A stretch of 5,555 bases of DNA from Marinosulfonomonas sp. (GTDB lineage: Bacteria > Pseudomonadota > Alphaproteobacteria > Rhodobacterales > Rhodobacteraceae). Of this stretch, positions 1 to 5,379 are shown in pieces. The notes under the pieces were generated by a model. That model made no database searches. It saw nothing but the letters and a program-made list of their open reading frames with translations, and had not been told where the DNA came from. Both the position numbers and the translations under genes were made by a program. The stretch is from NCBI GenBank assembly GCA_019090845.1, contig JAHRVD010000140.1:1-5555 (forward strand). Direction: 5' to 3'. Position 1 is the stretch's first letter, and each line of letters starts with the position of its first letter.

Positions 1-250
1 CCATATAGGTCTGCCCGGCATCACCGCTTACTTTTGGAATTTTTGCCAGTGCAACATCCAAAGATTCGACCACACGGGCCGGTTCGCCACCGGCCGCTTT
101 GATCAAATTACTGGCAAGACCCTGATCGTCATCCATCAGTGCCTTCAGTAAATGCTCGGGTGCCAGACGCTGATGGCTTTCGCGCATGGCAATCGTCTGT
201 GCCGCTTGCAAAAAGCCGCGCGACCGCTCCGTGAACTTTTCCATGTCCAT
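1..250 (-). CDS. clpB: ClpB disaggregase chaperone, N-terminal fragment (runs off left edge)
   Basis: ClpB is a hexameric cytosolic AAA+ ATPase that pulls polypeptides out of aggregates together with DnaK/DnaJ/GrpE. Only the first 83 codons are present; the gene continues beyond base 1. The visible protein opens MDMEKFTERSRGFLQAAQ and continues with HQRLAPEHLLKALMDD, the typical start of the Clp N-terminal repeat domain in alphaproteobacterial ClpB. No nucleotide-binding domain lies in the window. The ATG at 250 is preceded by GAAGGAG (265-259) at 8 bases, which favours it over the second ATG at 244. A sigma-32-like promoter lies about 75 bases further upstream (359-331). The neighbouring membrane-protein gene is divergent. 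ClpA/ClpC also carry Clp N domains, but this opening sequence is ClpB-like. The assignment is from family memory and is strong. Confidence 0.93.
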   Translation of the reverse strand, partial: MDMEKFTERSRGFLQAAQTIAMRESHQRLAPEHLLKALMDDDQGLASNLIKAAGGEPARVVESLDVALAKIPKVSGDAGQTYM

Positions 251-300
251 CGGTTATTCTCCTTCTAATAAGCGCCCATCCTGATAGCTGCCCGCAAAGC

Positions 301-378
301 GGCACAGCCATATTGCAGGCCTTGAATGTTATTTGGGAAGTCGCGGCCCGCTTGACAAGTGGCCTGCGTTCCTGTGCC
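301..378. repeat. Nested inverted repeat around the clpB promoter
   Basis: GGCACAG (301-307) pairs with CTGTGCC (372-378), and inside it GCAGGCC (315-321) pairs with GGCCTGC (361-367). This gives 14 perfectly complementary base pairs in two blocks, with internal loops of 7 and 4 bases and a 39-base centre holding the heat-shock promoter boxes. A run of six T follows the right arm on the plus strand (382-387). What it does is unknown; it could be a cruciform, a binding site or a structured transcript. Confidence 0.5.
331..359 (-). promoter_or_regulatory. Candidate sigma-32 (RpoH) heat-shock promoter of clpB
   Basis: On the minus strand CTTGTCA (359-353) is followed, after 14 bases, by TCCCAAAT (338-331). 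This fits the heat-shock form CTTGAAA, 11-16 bases, CCCCATNT, with mismatches in both boxes. Transcription would start near 325, leaving a leader of about 75 bases before the clpB ATG. clpB is a classic RpoH target, so the context supports it. The call is by eye, with no scoring. Confidence 0.5.
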
Positions 379-432
379 ACCTTTTTTAACAGACTATCGG
401 AGATAATCGCACATTGCTAAGATGGCATTACT

Positions 433-442
433 AAAGGAGGTG
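433..442 (+). promoter_or_regulatory. Strong ribosome binding site that fixes the start at 446
   Basis: AAAGGAGGTG is nearly a full complement of the 16S anti-Shine-Dalgarno. It lies 3-5 bases before the ATG at 446 and downstream of the other in-frame ATG at 422. It therefore argues that translation starts at 446, not 422. Confidence 0.85.
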
Positions 443-445
443 CCA

Positions 446-1147
446 ATGCCAAACCTGCAGGAAATTCGCGAGAACGGGACGCTGGCCAACATCGTTGAAG
501 GCCAGTTACAGCATATCGGCATAGCGATCCTGATGACATTTGGCGCTCTGGCTTTATTGACCAAAGGCTCAAACGATCCGACACTTTTGGGCCTGACCAG
601 CCACTCTTGGGCAACGGTTTCCATATTTCTCGCACTGCTCCACCAAATCATCGTGGCGCTGGTTTTTCGCCTGCAACTTTATCGTGGTCTGATGACCCGG
701 CTGTTTGGAGACCGCGATATGCGCATCTGGGCAGTGATATTTTTACCTTTACTGGTGGCGCGGCCCATCTCGCTAATCCTTACCGGCTGGGCCGATACAG
801 GTGCCTTGTCCGGGTTCAGAGCGGGCGAACTTGTCATCGGCGGCCTGTTGGTAGCGGTCGCAATCTGGGCCATGCATTCGGTGCTGGTGTATTTCACAAT
901 TCCAAGGGCTCTTGGTGGCGACCATTTCCGCGATAGCTACGCCGCCATGCCGATGGTGGATCAGGGCGCGTTCCGTTACACAGCCAACGCCATGTATGGG
1001 ATCGTATTTCTGGGCCTCTGGGGCATTGCGTTGCTTTTTGGGTCGTGGAACGCACTGGTGGTGGCGCTGTTTCAGCACGCCTACATCTGGGTCCATATGT
1101 ATTGCACTGAAAAGCCGGATATGGACCGAATTTACGGCTCGCCCTGA
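446..1147 (+). CDS. Integral membrane protein, probable PEMT/ICMT-type methyltransferase family
   Basis: This is a 233-residue membrane protein with about six hydrophobic segments, near residues 22-38, 55-75, 94-113, 128-152, 183-199 and 201-220. The C-terminal part reads FRYTANAMYG (177-185), then a helix pair, then TEKPDMDRIYG (221-231). This resembles the end of phosphatidylethanolamine N-methyltransferase and isoprenylcysteine carboxyl methyltransferase proteins, where an R-H-P-x-Y motif and an E-E/K-P motif before a final Y/F-G help bind S-adenosylmethionine. The usual RHP is replaced by RYTAN, so activity and substrate are uncertain. The start at 446 is chosen from the strong ribosome binding site at 433-442; an earlier in-frame ATG at 422 would add eight residues but places that site inside the gene. 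pyrF follows 64 bases downstream on the same strand and may share a transcript. If it is a methyltransferase, the substrate may be a lipid, but that is inference. The conservative name is conserved membrane protein. Confidence 0.85.
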   Translation: MPNLQEIRENGTLANIVEGQLQHIGIAILMTFGALALLTKGSNDPTLLGLTSHSWATVSIFLALLHQIIVALVFRLQLYRGLMTRLFGDRDMRIWAVIFLPLLVARPISLILTGWADTGALSGFRAGELVIGGLLVAVAIWAMHSVLVYFTIPRALGGDHFRDSYAAMPMVDQGAFRYTANAMYGIVFLGLWGIALLFGSWNALVVALFQHAYIWVHMYCTEKPDMDRIYGSP

Positions 1148-1166
1148 AGCACTTGCAACCCAAGCG

Positions 1167-1192
1167 TCGGCTACCTAGACAGCCTTAGCCGA
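1167..1192 (+). other. Stem-loop in the leader of pyrF
   Basis: TCGGCTA (1167-1173) is perfectly complementary to TAGCCGA (1186-1192) across a 12-base loop. It sits in the 64-base gap between the membrane-protein gene and pyrF and ends 7 bases before the pyrF ribosome binding site. No T run follows, so it is not a standard intrinsic terminator. It might affect pyrF translation or mRNA stability, or be chance. Confidence 0.4.
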
Positions 1193-1211
1193 TAATTCCG
1201 GAGCCAGCTAA

Positions 1212-1916
1212 ATGACAGCAAACGCCGATGACCGCCTGATTGTAGCCCTTGATGTTCCCAATGCTCTGGAAGGGTTGGGTGTTGCCGAGCGGATCGGCGA
1301 TGCGGTCAGCTTTTACAAAATCGGGCTGGGCATGTTGACCGGCGGCGGGCTGGCCTTGGCGAATGAGTTGAAAGACGAATACGGCAAGCGCATTTTCCTT
1401 GATATGAAACTGTTCGATATTGGTGCAACCGTGGAAGCCGCGGTGCGCGGGCTGGCCCAGTTCAACCATGATTTCCTGACCGTCCATGGCGACCCGCATG
1501 TGGTGAGCGCCGCGATGGAAGGATCTGCAGGAAGTGATATGAAAATCCTCGCCGTCACGGTCCTGACGTCGCTGGATCGCGCCGATCTTGATGCCTGCCT
1601 GATTAAAAAAGGCGATATTCCGGATTTGGTTGTTGAACGCGCCGCCCGTGCACTTGCGGCAGGGGCCGACGGTGTTATTGCCTCGCCACAAGAGGCAGCA
1701 GTGATCCGCGCTCTGCCCGAGGCCGACAACAAACTGATAGTAACGCCCGGCGTGCGCCCCGCAGGCGCGGACAAGGGCGATCAAAAACGGATAACGACGC
1801 CCGCGCAGGCGATCACCAATGGTGCCGATCATATTGTGGTTGGTCGCCCGGTTTGGCGGGCTGAAAACCCTCGCGCCGCTGCTCTGGCCATTCAGGCCGA
1901 AATCGCAAAAATCTGA
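1212..1916 (+). CDS. pyrF: Orotidine 5'-phosphate decarboxylase
   Basis: PyrF decarboxylates orotidine 5'-monophosphate to UMP, the last step of de novo UMP synthesis, in the cytosol. The 234-residue protein is a full-length single TIM barrel of the short bacterial class. The signature FLDMKLFDIGAT (62-73) carries the catalytic Asp64-Lys66-Asp69 array. Asp14 in VALDVP and Lys36 in FYKIG fit the ribose and substrate contacts. TPGVRP (178-183), DQKR (190-193) and GRP (211-213) form the phosphate-binding end, with Arg212 as the likely phosphate ligand. All key residues are present. The ATG at 1212 has GGAG (1200-1203) 8 bases upstream. It follows the PEMT-like gene and converges on the NfeD/SPFH operon, with 38 bases between the stops. 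A 246-codon open frame on the opposite strand is an antisense shadow of this gene. Confidence 0.97.
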   Translation: MTANADDRLIVALDVPNALEGLGVAERIGDAVSFYKIGLGMLTGGGLALANELKDEYGKRIFLDMKLFDIGATVEAAVRGLAQFNHDFLTVHGDPHVVSAAMEGSAGSDMKILAVTVLTSLDRADLDACLIKKGDIPDLVVERAARALAAGADGVIASPQEAAVIRALPEADNKLIVTPGVRPAGADKGDQKRITTPAQAITNGADHIVVGRPVWRAENPRAAALAIQAEIAKI

Positions 1917-1918
1917 AA

Positions 1919-1937
1919 CCACCACTCTGGATGGTGG
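1919..1937 (-). terminator. Candidate intrinsic terminator between convergent pyrF and NfeD genes
   Basis: CCACCA (1919-1924) pairs with TGGTGG (1932-1937) across a 7-base loop. Read on the minus strand the stem is followed by TTTCAGATTTTT, an interrupted T-rich tail, so it best fits termination of the SPFH-NfeD operon. Read on the plus strand no T run follows. The stem is only 6 bp, so this is a modest candidate. Confidence 0.4.
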
Positions 1938-1954
1938 CGGGGTCGGGCTGCCGG

Positions 1955-2230
1955 TTAATCTTCGTTAATGTCTTTATCCCAGATTTTGATCTGGCCACGC
2001 CGAATTCCGAAAAACCGGCGCATGGCGAACCATGTGAGCAGCGAAATCACCGCTGCAACAAGGATCAGGATCGGCAGAGATCCCCCAAGAATACCCAGCG
2101 CAAGCAGGATTCCCGTCGCAATTGCGCCAATAGAAAATCCCAGCAGAATATAGCCCGGCGCGATCACTTCCAGCACTGCCAGAATGATCCCGCCGACGAT
2201 CCATATCCACCATTCCTGCCAAAGCATCAT
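1955..2230 (-). CDS. Short NfeD family membrane protein (YbbJ-like, no OB-fold domain)
   Basis: NfeD proteins are membrane partners of SPFH/stomatin-like proteins and are almost always encoded beside them. This one has 91 residues. A helix spans about 6-28 (WWIWIVGGIILAVLEVIAPG), followed by a G/A-rich helix near 30-48 and another at 51-70. The short cytosolic tail ends IKIWDKDINED. The opening WxWxxGGxxLxxLExxxPG pattern is typical of the family. Usual NfeD proteins such as E. coli YbbJ are about 150 residues and carry a soluble C-terminal OB-fold, absent here; only 38 bases separate the stop from pyrF, so it has not simply been frameshifted away. The ATG at 2230 overlaps the TGA of the SPFH gene as ATGA, and AAGGGG (2241-2236) lies 5 bases upstream, so the pair is translationally coupled. 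A second ATG at 2227 is an alternative start. The family is clear; the molecular role is by analogy. Confidence 0.9.
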   Translation of the reverse strand: MMLWQEWWIWIVGGIILAVLEVIAPGYILLGFSIGAIATGILLALGILGGSLPILILVAAVISLLTWFAMRRFFGIRRGQIKIWDKDINED

Positions 2231-3120
2231 TTGCGCCCCTTCAGCAAATTGAATGCCTCGCCAAAGGCATCAATCGCGGACGCGGGAACAAGGATTGTCT
2301 GCTTGCCATCGCCGCTGCCAAGGGCTGTCAGCGCCTCGACCTGTTTCAACGCCACCTGATATTGCGCAGCTTCCAGTCCGTTATCGGCAATTGCCTTGGC
2401 AACGGCTTGGGTCGCATACGCCTCTGCGTCGGCAGATATCCGGCGTGCCTTGGCGATTTGTTCGGCGGCATAAAGCTCGGCATCGGCATTAAGTTCGATG
2501 GCCCGCTTTGTGCCTTCTGCTTCGGTCACCTGTGCGCGGCGCGCCCGTTCGGCATTAAGCTGCTGCAACATCGCTTCGCGCGTAGCCTGATCCAGATTGA
2601 CGTCCAGAATTTCGGCGCGCGTCACCTCGATGCCCCAGTCATCCACGGCATTGGCCACCTGTTCTTGAATTTTTGCTATCAGCTGTTGGCGATTGGATTG
2701 TACCTCATCCAGTTCCATTTCGCCTATACCCGCACGCACAATCCCTGCCACTGTTGTAGAAATCGCAGCGTCAACGTCGCGGATCCGATAGACTGTCTTT
2801 TCCGGTTCAAGTATCCGATAAAACACACTGGTTTCCACTGAAACCAATACGTTATCCGATGTGATGGCGTCCTGAGAATGCGATGGCAACTGGCGCTCCA
2901 AAACCGACACCCTATGGCGGACTTTATCCAGAAACGGCACAATAAAGTTGATCCCCGGCCCCAAGACCGCCCGCAATCGGCCAAAGCGTTCTACCACATA
3001 CTTTTCTGACTGCGGTACGATCCGAACGCCCAGAAAAATACAGATGATAATAAAGGCTGAGATCGCCAGAACGACCGCATTCGGTCCAACGAATTCTGCT
3101 ACCAACTGATCAAATCTCAC
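2227..3120 (-). CDS. SPFH/band-7 (stomatin-like) membrane protein, QmcA-type
   Basis: This 297-residue protein belongs to the stomatin/prohibitin superfamily, which builds oligomeric membrane-bound scaffolds and modulates membrane proteases. An N-terminal transmembrane helix (about 14-34) is followed by the SPFH domain: VRIVPQSEKYVVERFGR (32-48), LGPGINFIVPFLD (53-65), then GEMELDEVQSNR (133-144) and WGIEVTRAEILDV (162-174). A long Ala/Glu-rich segment (about 178-245) with repeated AEA/ADAE steps should form the coiled coil, followed by a YQVALKQVEAL tail (254-264). Length and order match E. coli QmcA/YbbK (about 305 residues), whose partner is also an NfeD protein. The start is GTG at 3120: an in-frame TGA lies one codon upstream, the next internal Met is near residue 135, and GGGGTG (3130-3125) sits 4 bases upstream. 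It forms an operon with the NfeD gene by ATGA overlap and is divergent from dinB. HflK/HflC and prohibitins are less likely because there is no paired paralogue. Confidence 0.95.
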   Translation of the reverse strand: MRFDQLVAEFVGPNAVVLAISAFIIICIFLGVRIVPQSEKYVVERFGRLRAVLGPGINFIVPFLDKVRHRVSVLERQLPSHSQDAITSDNVLVSVETSVFYRILEPEKTVYRIRDVDAAISTTVAGIVRAGIGEMELDEVQSNRQQLIAKIQEQVANAVDDWGIEVTRAEILDVNLDQATREAMLQQLNAERARRAQVTEAEGTKRAIELNADAELYAAEQIAKARRISADAEAYATQAVAKAIADNGLEAAQYQVALKQVEALTALGSGDGKQTILVPASAIDAFGEAFNLLKGRK

Positions 3121-3121
3121 T

Positions 3122-3168
3122 GTTCACCCCTTTTTGTTTTTCCTGTTACTATACAGAACAGGGTGAAC
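3122..3168. promoter_or_regulatory. Inverted repeat in the divergent SPFH/dinB spacer
   Basis: GTTCACCC (3122-3129) and GGGTGAAC (3161-3168) are perfect 8-bp inverted copies separated by 31 bases in the 79-base spacer. Between them lie CTGT and ACAG (3143-3146, 3153-3156) flanking TACTAT, the most promoter-like sequence in the spacer. The left copy overlaps the SPFH ribosome binding site. It may be an operator for one or both genes, but no known site matches. Confidence 0.35.
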
Positions 3169-3199
3169 CGACCACCTAAATCGAAAGCAACTAAACCAA

Positions 3200-4453
3200 A
3201 TGCCAGCCCTGTGCCGCGATTGCCTGACCCGGTTCGATACCGGGGTCCGCTGCCCCACATGCCGTAGCCCTAGGGTTTTGACGCATCCTGAGCTGTTCGA
3301 TCTGTCGATTGCGCACATGGATTGCGACGCGTTTTATGCTTCGGTGGAAAAGCGCGATAACCCGGAAATACGAAATAAACCAGTAATCATCGGTGGTGGC
3401 AAACGCGGTGTCGTTGCAACCGCCTGCTACATCGCCCGGATCAAAGGCGTACGCTCGGCCATGCCTATGTTCAAAGCCCTGAAGCTCTGCCCCGAAGCGG
3501 TGGTCGTAAAGCCACGGATGGCCGCCTATGTCGAGGCGTCCCGCGCCATCCGCGCCCTGATGGACGAACTTACCCCGTCGATTGAACCGCTGTCACTGGA
3601 TGAAGCCTTCCTTGACCTTTCGGGCACAGAAAAACTGCATGGCGCGCCACCTGCCGTTTCTTTGGCTCGTCTGATCAAACGCATGCAGGACGAACTTGGC
3701 CTGAGCGGGTCCATCGGTCTGTCTCATAACAAGTTCCTTGCCAAGGTCGCCTCGGATCTGGACAAACCGCGCGGGTTTTCGATCATTGGCGCGGCTGAAA
3801 CCGATGATTTTTTGCGCGACCGGCCAGTCAGCCTGATCTGGGGTGTCGGGCAGGTCACCAAGACAGCTTTGAGCAAGGCCGGCATCCGCACTTTCGCCGA
3901 TTTGCTCCGTTGGGAACGCAACGATTTAAGCGCGCGATTTGGTTCTATGGGCGAGCGGTTGTATTTTCTGGCCCGCGGCCAAGACCGCCGCCGCGTTTCA
4001 TCCCATGCGCCGATGAAGTCCATTTCAAATGAAACCACGTTTTTTGATGATACCGCCGAGCTGGATATTCTAGACGGGCATATCTGGCGGCTGGCTGAAA
4101 AGGTTTCGGACCGTGCCAAGGCGCGGGATCTTGCCGGGCGGGTGGTTACCCTGAAACTGAAGCGATCCAACCACAGTCTGCTGACCCGTCGGCTGTCATT
4201 GCATGACCCAACACAGATTGCCGACCGGATTTATCGCACCGCGCGCAACCTGTTCGATCAGGTCGGCAATCAGGGGCCATACCGGCTGCTTGGCGTCGGG
4301 CTTAGCGACTTAAGCCCGGCTGACAGTGCAGACCTGACCGGTGATTTATTGGACGCAGGAGCACAAAAGCGCACCGACGCAGAGCGGGCCACTGACAAAA
4401 TCAGGAAAAAATTCGGGGCGGATGCAATTTTAAAGGGCCGCTCGTTGCGGTGA
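3200..4453 (+). CDS. dinB: DNA polymerase IV (Y family) with N-terminal Cys4 zinc-ribbon-like extension
   Basis: Pol IV is an error-prone translesion polymerase that inserts bases opposite damaged DNA. The 417-residue protein is longer than E. coli DinB (351) mainly because about 33 residues precede the catalytic core. They hold two CxxC pairs, Cys5/Cys8 and Cys18/Cys21, likely a zinc site. The palm motif MDCDAFYASVE (40-50) supplies Asp41 and Asp43 with Tyr46 as steric gate; CYIAR (76-80) is the nucleotide-binding finger motif; SLDE (132-135) supplies Asp134 and Glu135. GLSHNKFLAKVASDLDKPRG (173-192) is the conserved palm/thumb segment, IWGVGQVTKTALSKAGI (213-229) is a helix-hairpin-helix, and about 270-370 is the little finger. 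The C-terminus ends KGRSLR, without a standard clamp-binding motif. ATG 3200 is the first start after an in-frame TGA at 3164, but has no visible Shine-Dalgarno. The stop is immediately adjacent to that of the convergent amidohydrolase. All catalytic residues are present. Confidence 0.96.
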   Translation: MPALCRDCLTRFDTGVRCPTCRSPRVLTHPELFDLSIAHMDCDAFYASVEKRDNPEIRNKPVIIGGGKRGVVATACYIARIKGVRSAMPMFKALKLCPEAVVVKPRMAAYVEASRAIRALMDELTPSIEPLSLDEAFLDLSGTEKLHGAPPAVSLARLIKRMQDELGLSGSIGLSHNKFLAKVASDLDKPRGFSIIGAAETDDFLRDRPVSLIWGVGQVTKTALSKAGIRTFADLLRWERNDLSARFGSMGERLYFLARGQDRRRVSSHAPMKSISNETTFFDDTAELDILDGHIWRLAEKVSDRAKARDLAGRVVTLKLKRSNHSLLTRRLSLHDPTQIADRIYRTARNLFDQVGNQGPYRLLGVGLSDLSPADSADLTGDLLDAGAQKRTDAERATDKIRKKFGADAILKGRSLR

Positions 4454-5314
4454 CTATTCCGCCGCCAGCGGAACCTCTTGCCCGCCGATACCCACAACTT
4501 CTGCGATCACCTGATTGAGCAAACCTTTTAGTTCGTCAAAATGCTCATTCGGCTCAATCGTGCTTTCATTCATATAAAGGGAGCGGTCGATTTCCACCTG
4601 AACCACGTGCTGATTGCGCGATGGCCGTCCGTAGTGCTGCGCCGTGTAGGCACCGGCAAACGGCGCATTGCGAGTCACCGACAGACCAGCGCGGTCAAAA
4701 GCTGCTTCGATCCACTCAACCACACTGGCACTTGCAGCGGCGCCAAAACGGTCGCCAAGTATGACGTCTGGCTTGGCACTGCCAGAGCGCCCGAAAGATT
4801 CAATCGCTTCATGCGGCATGGAATGGCAGTCAATCAGAATAGCTTCGCCAAATTCGCGCCGGTTATCTGCCAAAAGGCCCTGCAAACGTTCGTGGTAGGG
4901 ATGCCAGACATTGTTCAGCCGATCATCTGCTTCGCCCCGGCGCAGCTTTCCCTGATAAATTGCGCGCCCATTGGCCACGACCCGCGGAATGACCCCCAGC
5001 CCGGACGAAACGCGCGGATTTGAAGATTGCAGGCGAACCCCCTCGATCAGAGCCGGGTCAAGCTCATCATGGCTGCGGTTAAGGTCAACAAAGGCACGCG
5101 GTGCAATCGCCGTGAGCAAAGGAGCACCAAAACGGGGCGCTGCATCAAACAGCACATCCACAAACGCGTCTTCCGAAGAGCGGATGACCCGTTCATCCAA
5201 CATCGAGCGCGAAAGAAATGACCGCGGGTAGTTGCGCCCGCTGTGGGGCGATGCAAAAACGACACTTGTCGTTTGAACACGCGGCATTTGCACTTTGAAC
5301 GGGCTGGCTGTCAT
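4454..5314 (-). CDS. N-formylglutamate amidohydrolase family protein
   Basis: The family hydrolyses N-formyl-L-glutamate to glutamate and formate, the last step of one histidine-degradation route, and belongs to the zinc carboxypeptidase-like fold. Numbering from ATG 5317 (287 residues), family motifs appear in order: FASPHSGRNYP (21-31), SSEDAFVD (47-54), APRAFVDLNR (72-81), LIDCHSMP (161-168), NAPFAGAYTAQHYGRP (217-232) and VQVEIDRSLYM (239-249). His25, Glu49 and His165 are plausible zinc ligands, with Arg81 and Arg231 as candidate substrate contacts. Two adjacent ATGs (5317, 5314) are possible. GAGG (5322-5319) lies only 1 base from the first but 4 from the second, so I give 5314 (286 residues). 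However, the first makes an ATGA overlap with a 21-codon upstream ORF. No hutU/hutH/hutI gene is visible nearby, so the true substrate may be another N-formyl amino acid or related amide. The gene ends against dinB with no gap. Confidence 0.9.
   Translation of the reverse strand: MTASPFKVQMPRVQTTSVVFASPHSGRNYPRSFLSRSMLDERVIRSSEDAFVDVLFDAAPRFGAPLLTAIAPRAFVDLNRSHDELDPALIEGVRLQSSNPRVSSGLGVIPRVVANGRAIYQGKLRRGEADDRLNNVWHPYHERLQGLLADNRREFGEAILIDCHSMPHEAIESFGRSGSAKPDVILGDRFGAAASASVVEWIEAAFDRAGLSVTRNAPFAGAYTAQHYGRPSRNQHVVQVEIDRSLYMNESTIEPNEHFDELKGLLNQVIAEVVGIGGQEVPLAAE
4457..4473. other. Hairpin at the dinB/amidohydrolase convergent junction
   Basis: TTCCGC (4457-4462) pairs perfectly with GCGGAA (4468-4473) across a 5-base loop, just past the dinB stop and inside the last codons of the opposing gene. 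No T run follows in either direction. Because the genes leave no spacer, this may be the only structural 3' boundary for dinB mRNA. It lies in coding sequence, so the pairing could be incidental. Confidence 0.3.
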
Positions 5315-5379
5315 CATTCCTCTTTCTCACACGTATATAGCCAGATTCTTATCCACACCAAAAGCCCTTGCACGCTCAT
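5314..5379 (-). CDS. Candidate 21-codon leader ORF coupled to the amidohydrolase gene
   Basis: An ATG at 5379 is preceded by AAAAGGAG (5391-5384) at 4 bases, a better ribosome binding site than that of the main gene. It opens 21 codons (MSVQGLLVWIRIWLYT, then CEKEE) ending in TGA at 5316-5314, which overlaps the ATG at 5317 as ATGA. The frame differs from that of the amidohydrolase, so it is not an N-terminal extension. The peptide has a hydrophobic, Trp-containing centre and an acidic end, with no histidine run. It could be a leader peptide, a small membrane protein or an initiation aid for the downstream gene. If transcription instead starts near 5327, from the TATATA box inside it, it is not made. 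Confidence 0.45.
   Translation of the reverse strand: MSVQGLLVWIRIWLYTCEKEE
5334..5361 (-). promoter_or_regulatory. Weak candidate promoter for the amidohydrolase gene
   Basis: On the minus strand TTGGTG (5361-5356) and TATATA (5339-5334) are 16 bases apart, a partial match to the housekeeping consensus (3 of 6 and 4 of 6). Transcription would start near 5327, just before the ribosome binding site. It lies inside the 21-codon ORF, so use of this promoter would exclude that ORF from the message. Confidence 0.25.

Noticed and set aside
352..380. Perfect TTGACA on the plus strand as -35 of the PEMT-like gene
   Set aside because: No acceptable -10 box lies 16-18 bases downstream (TGCCAC at 17). 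I keep it only as a note in the clpB promoter finding.
422..445. ATG at 422 as start of the membrane-protein gene
   Set aside because: The strong ribosome binding site at 433-442 lies downstream of it and is correctly placed for 446.
1185..1925. A 246-codon open frame on the minus strand across pyrF
   Set aside because: It is antisense to a complete pyrF, its translation is rich in Cys, His, Arg and Gln without recognisable motifs, and it arises from codon bias on the opposite strand.
1931..2359. 142-codon plus-strand frame opposite the NfeD and SPFH genes
   Set aside because: It is antisense to two well-supported genes, has a low-complexity polar translation and no family resemblance.
3143..3156. 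CTGT-6-ACAG as an E. coli-type LexA box
   Set aside because: The E. coli form needs CTG-10-CAG, and here it is 8. Alphaproteobacterial LexA also recognises a different motif.
3156..3168. GAAC-5 bases-GAAC direct repeat upstream of dinB as an SOS (LexA) box
   Set aside because: The alphaproteobacterial LexA site is GTTC/GAAC repeated with a 7-base spacer; here the spacer is 5, so SOS control is not supported.
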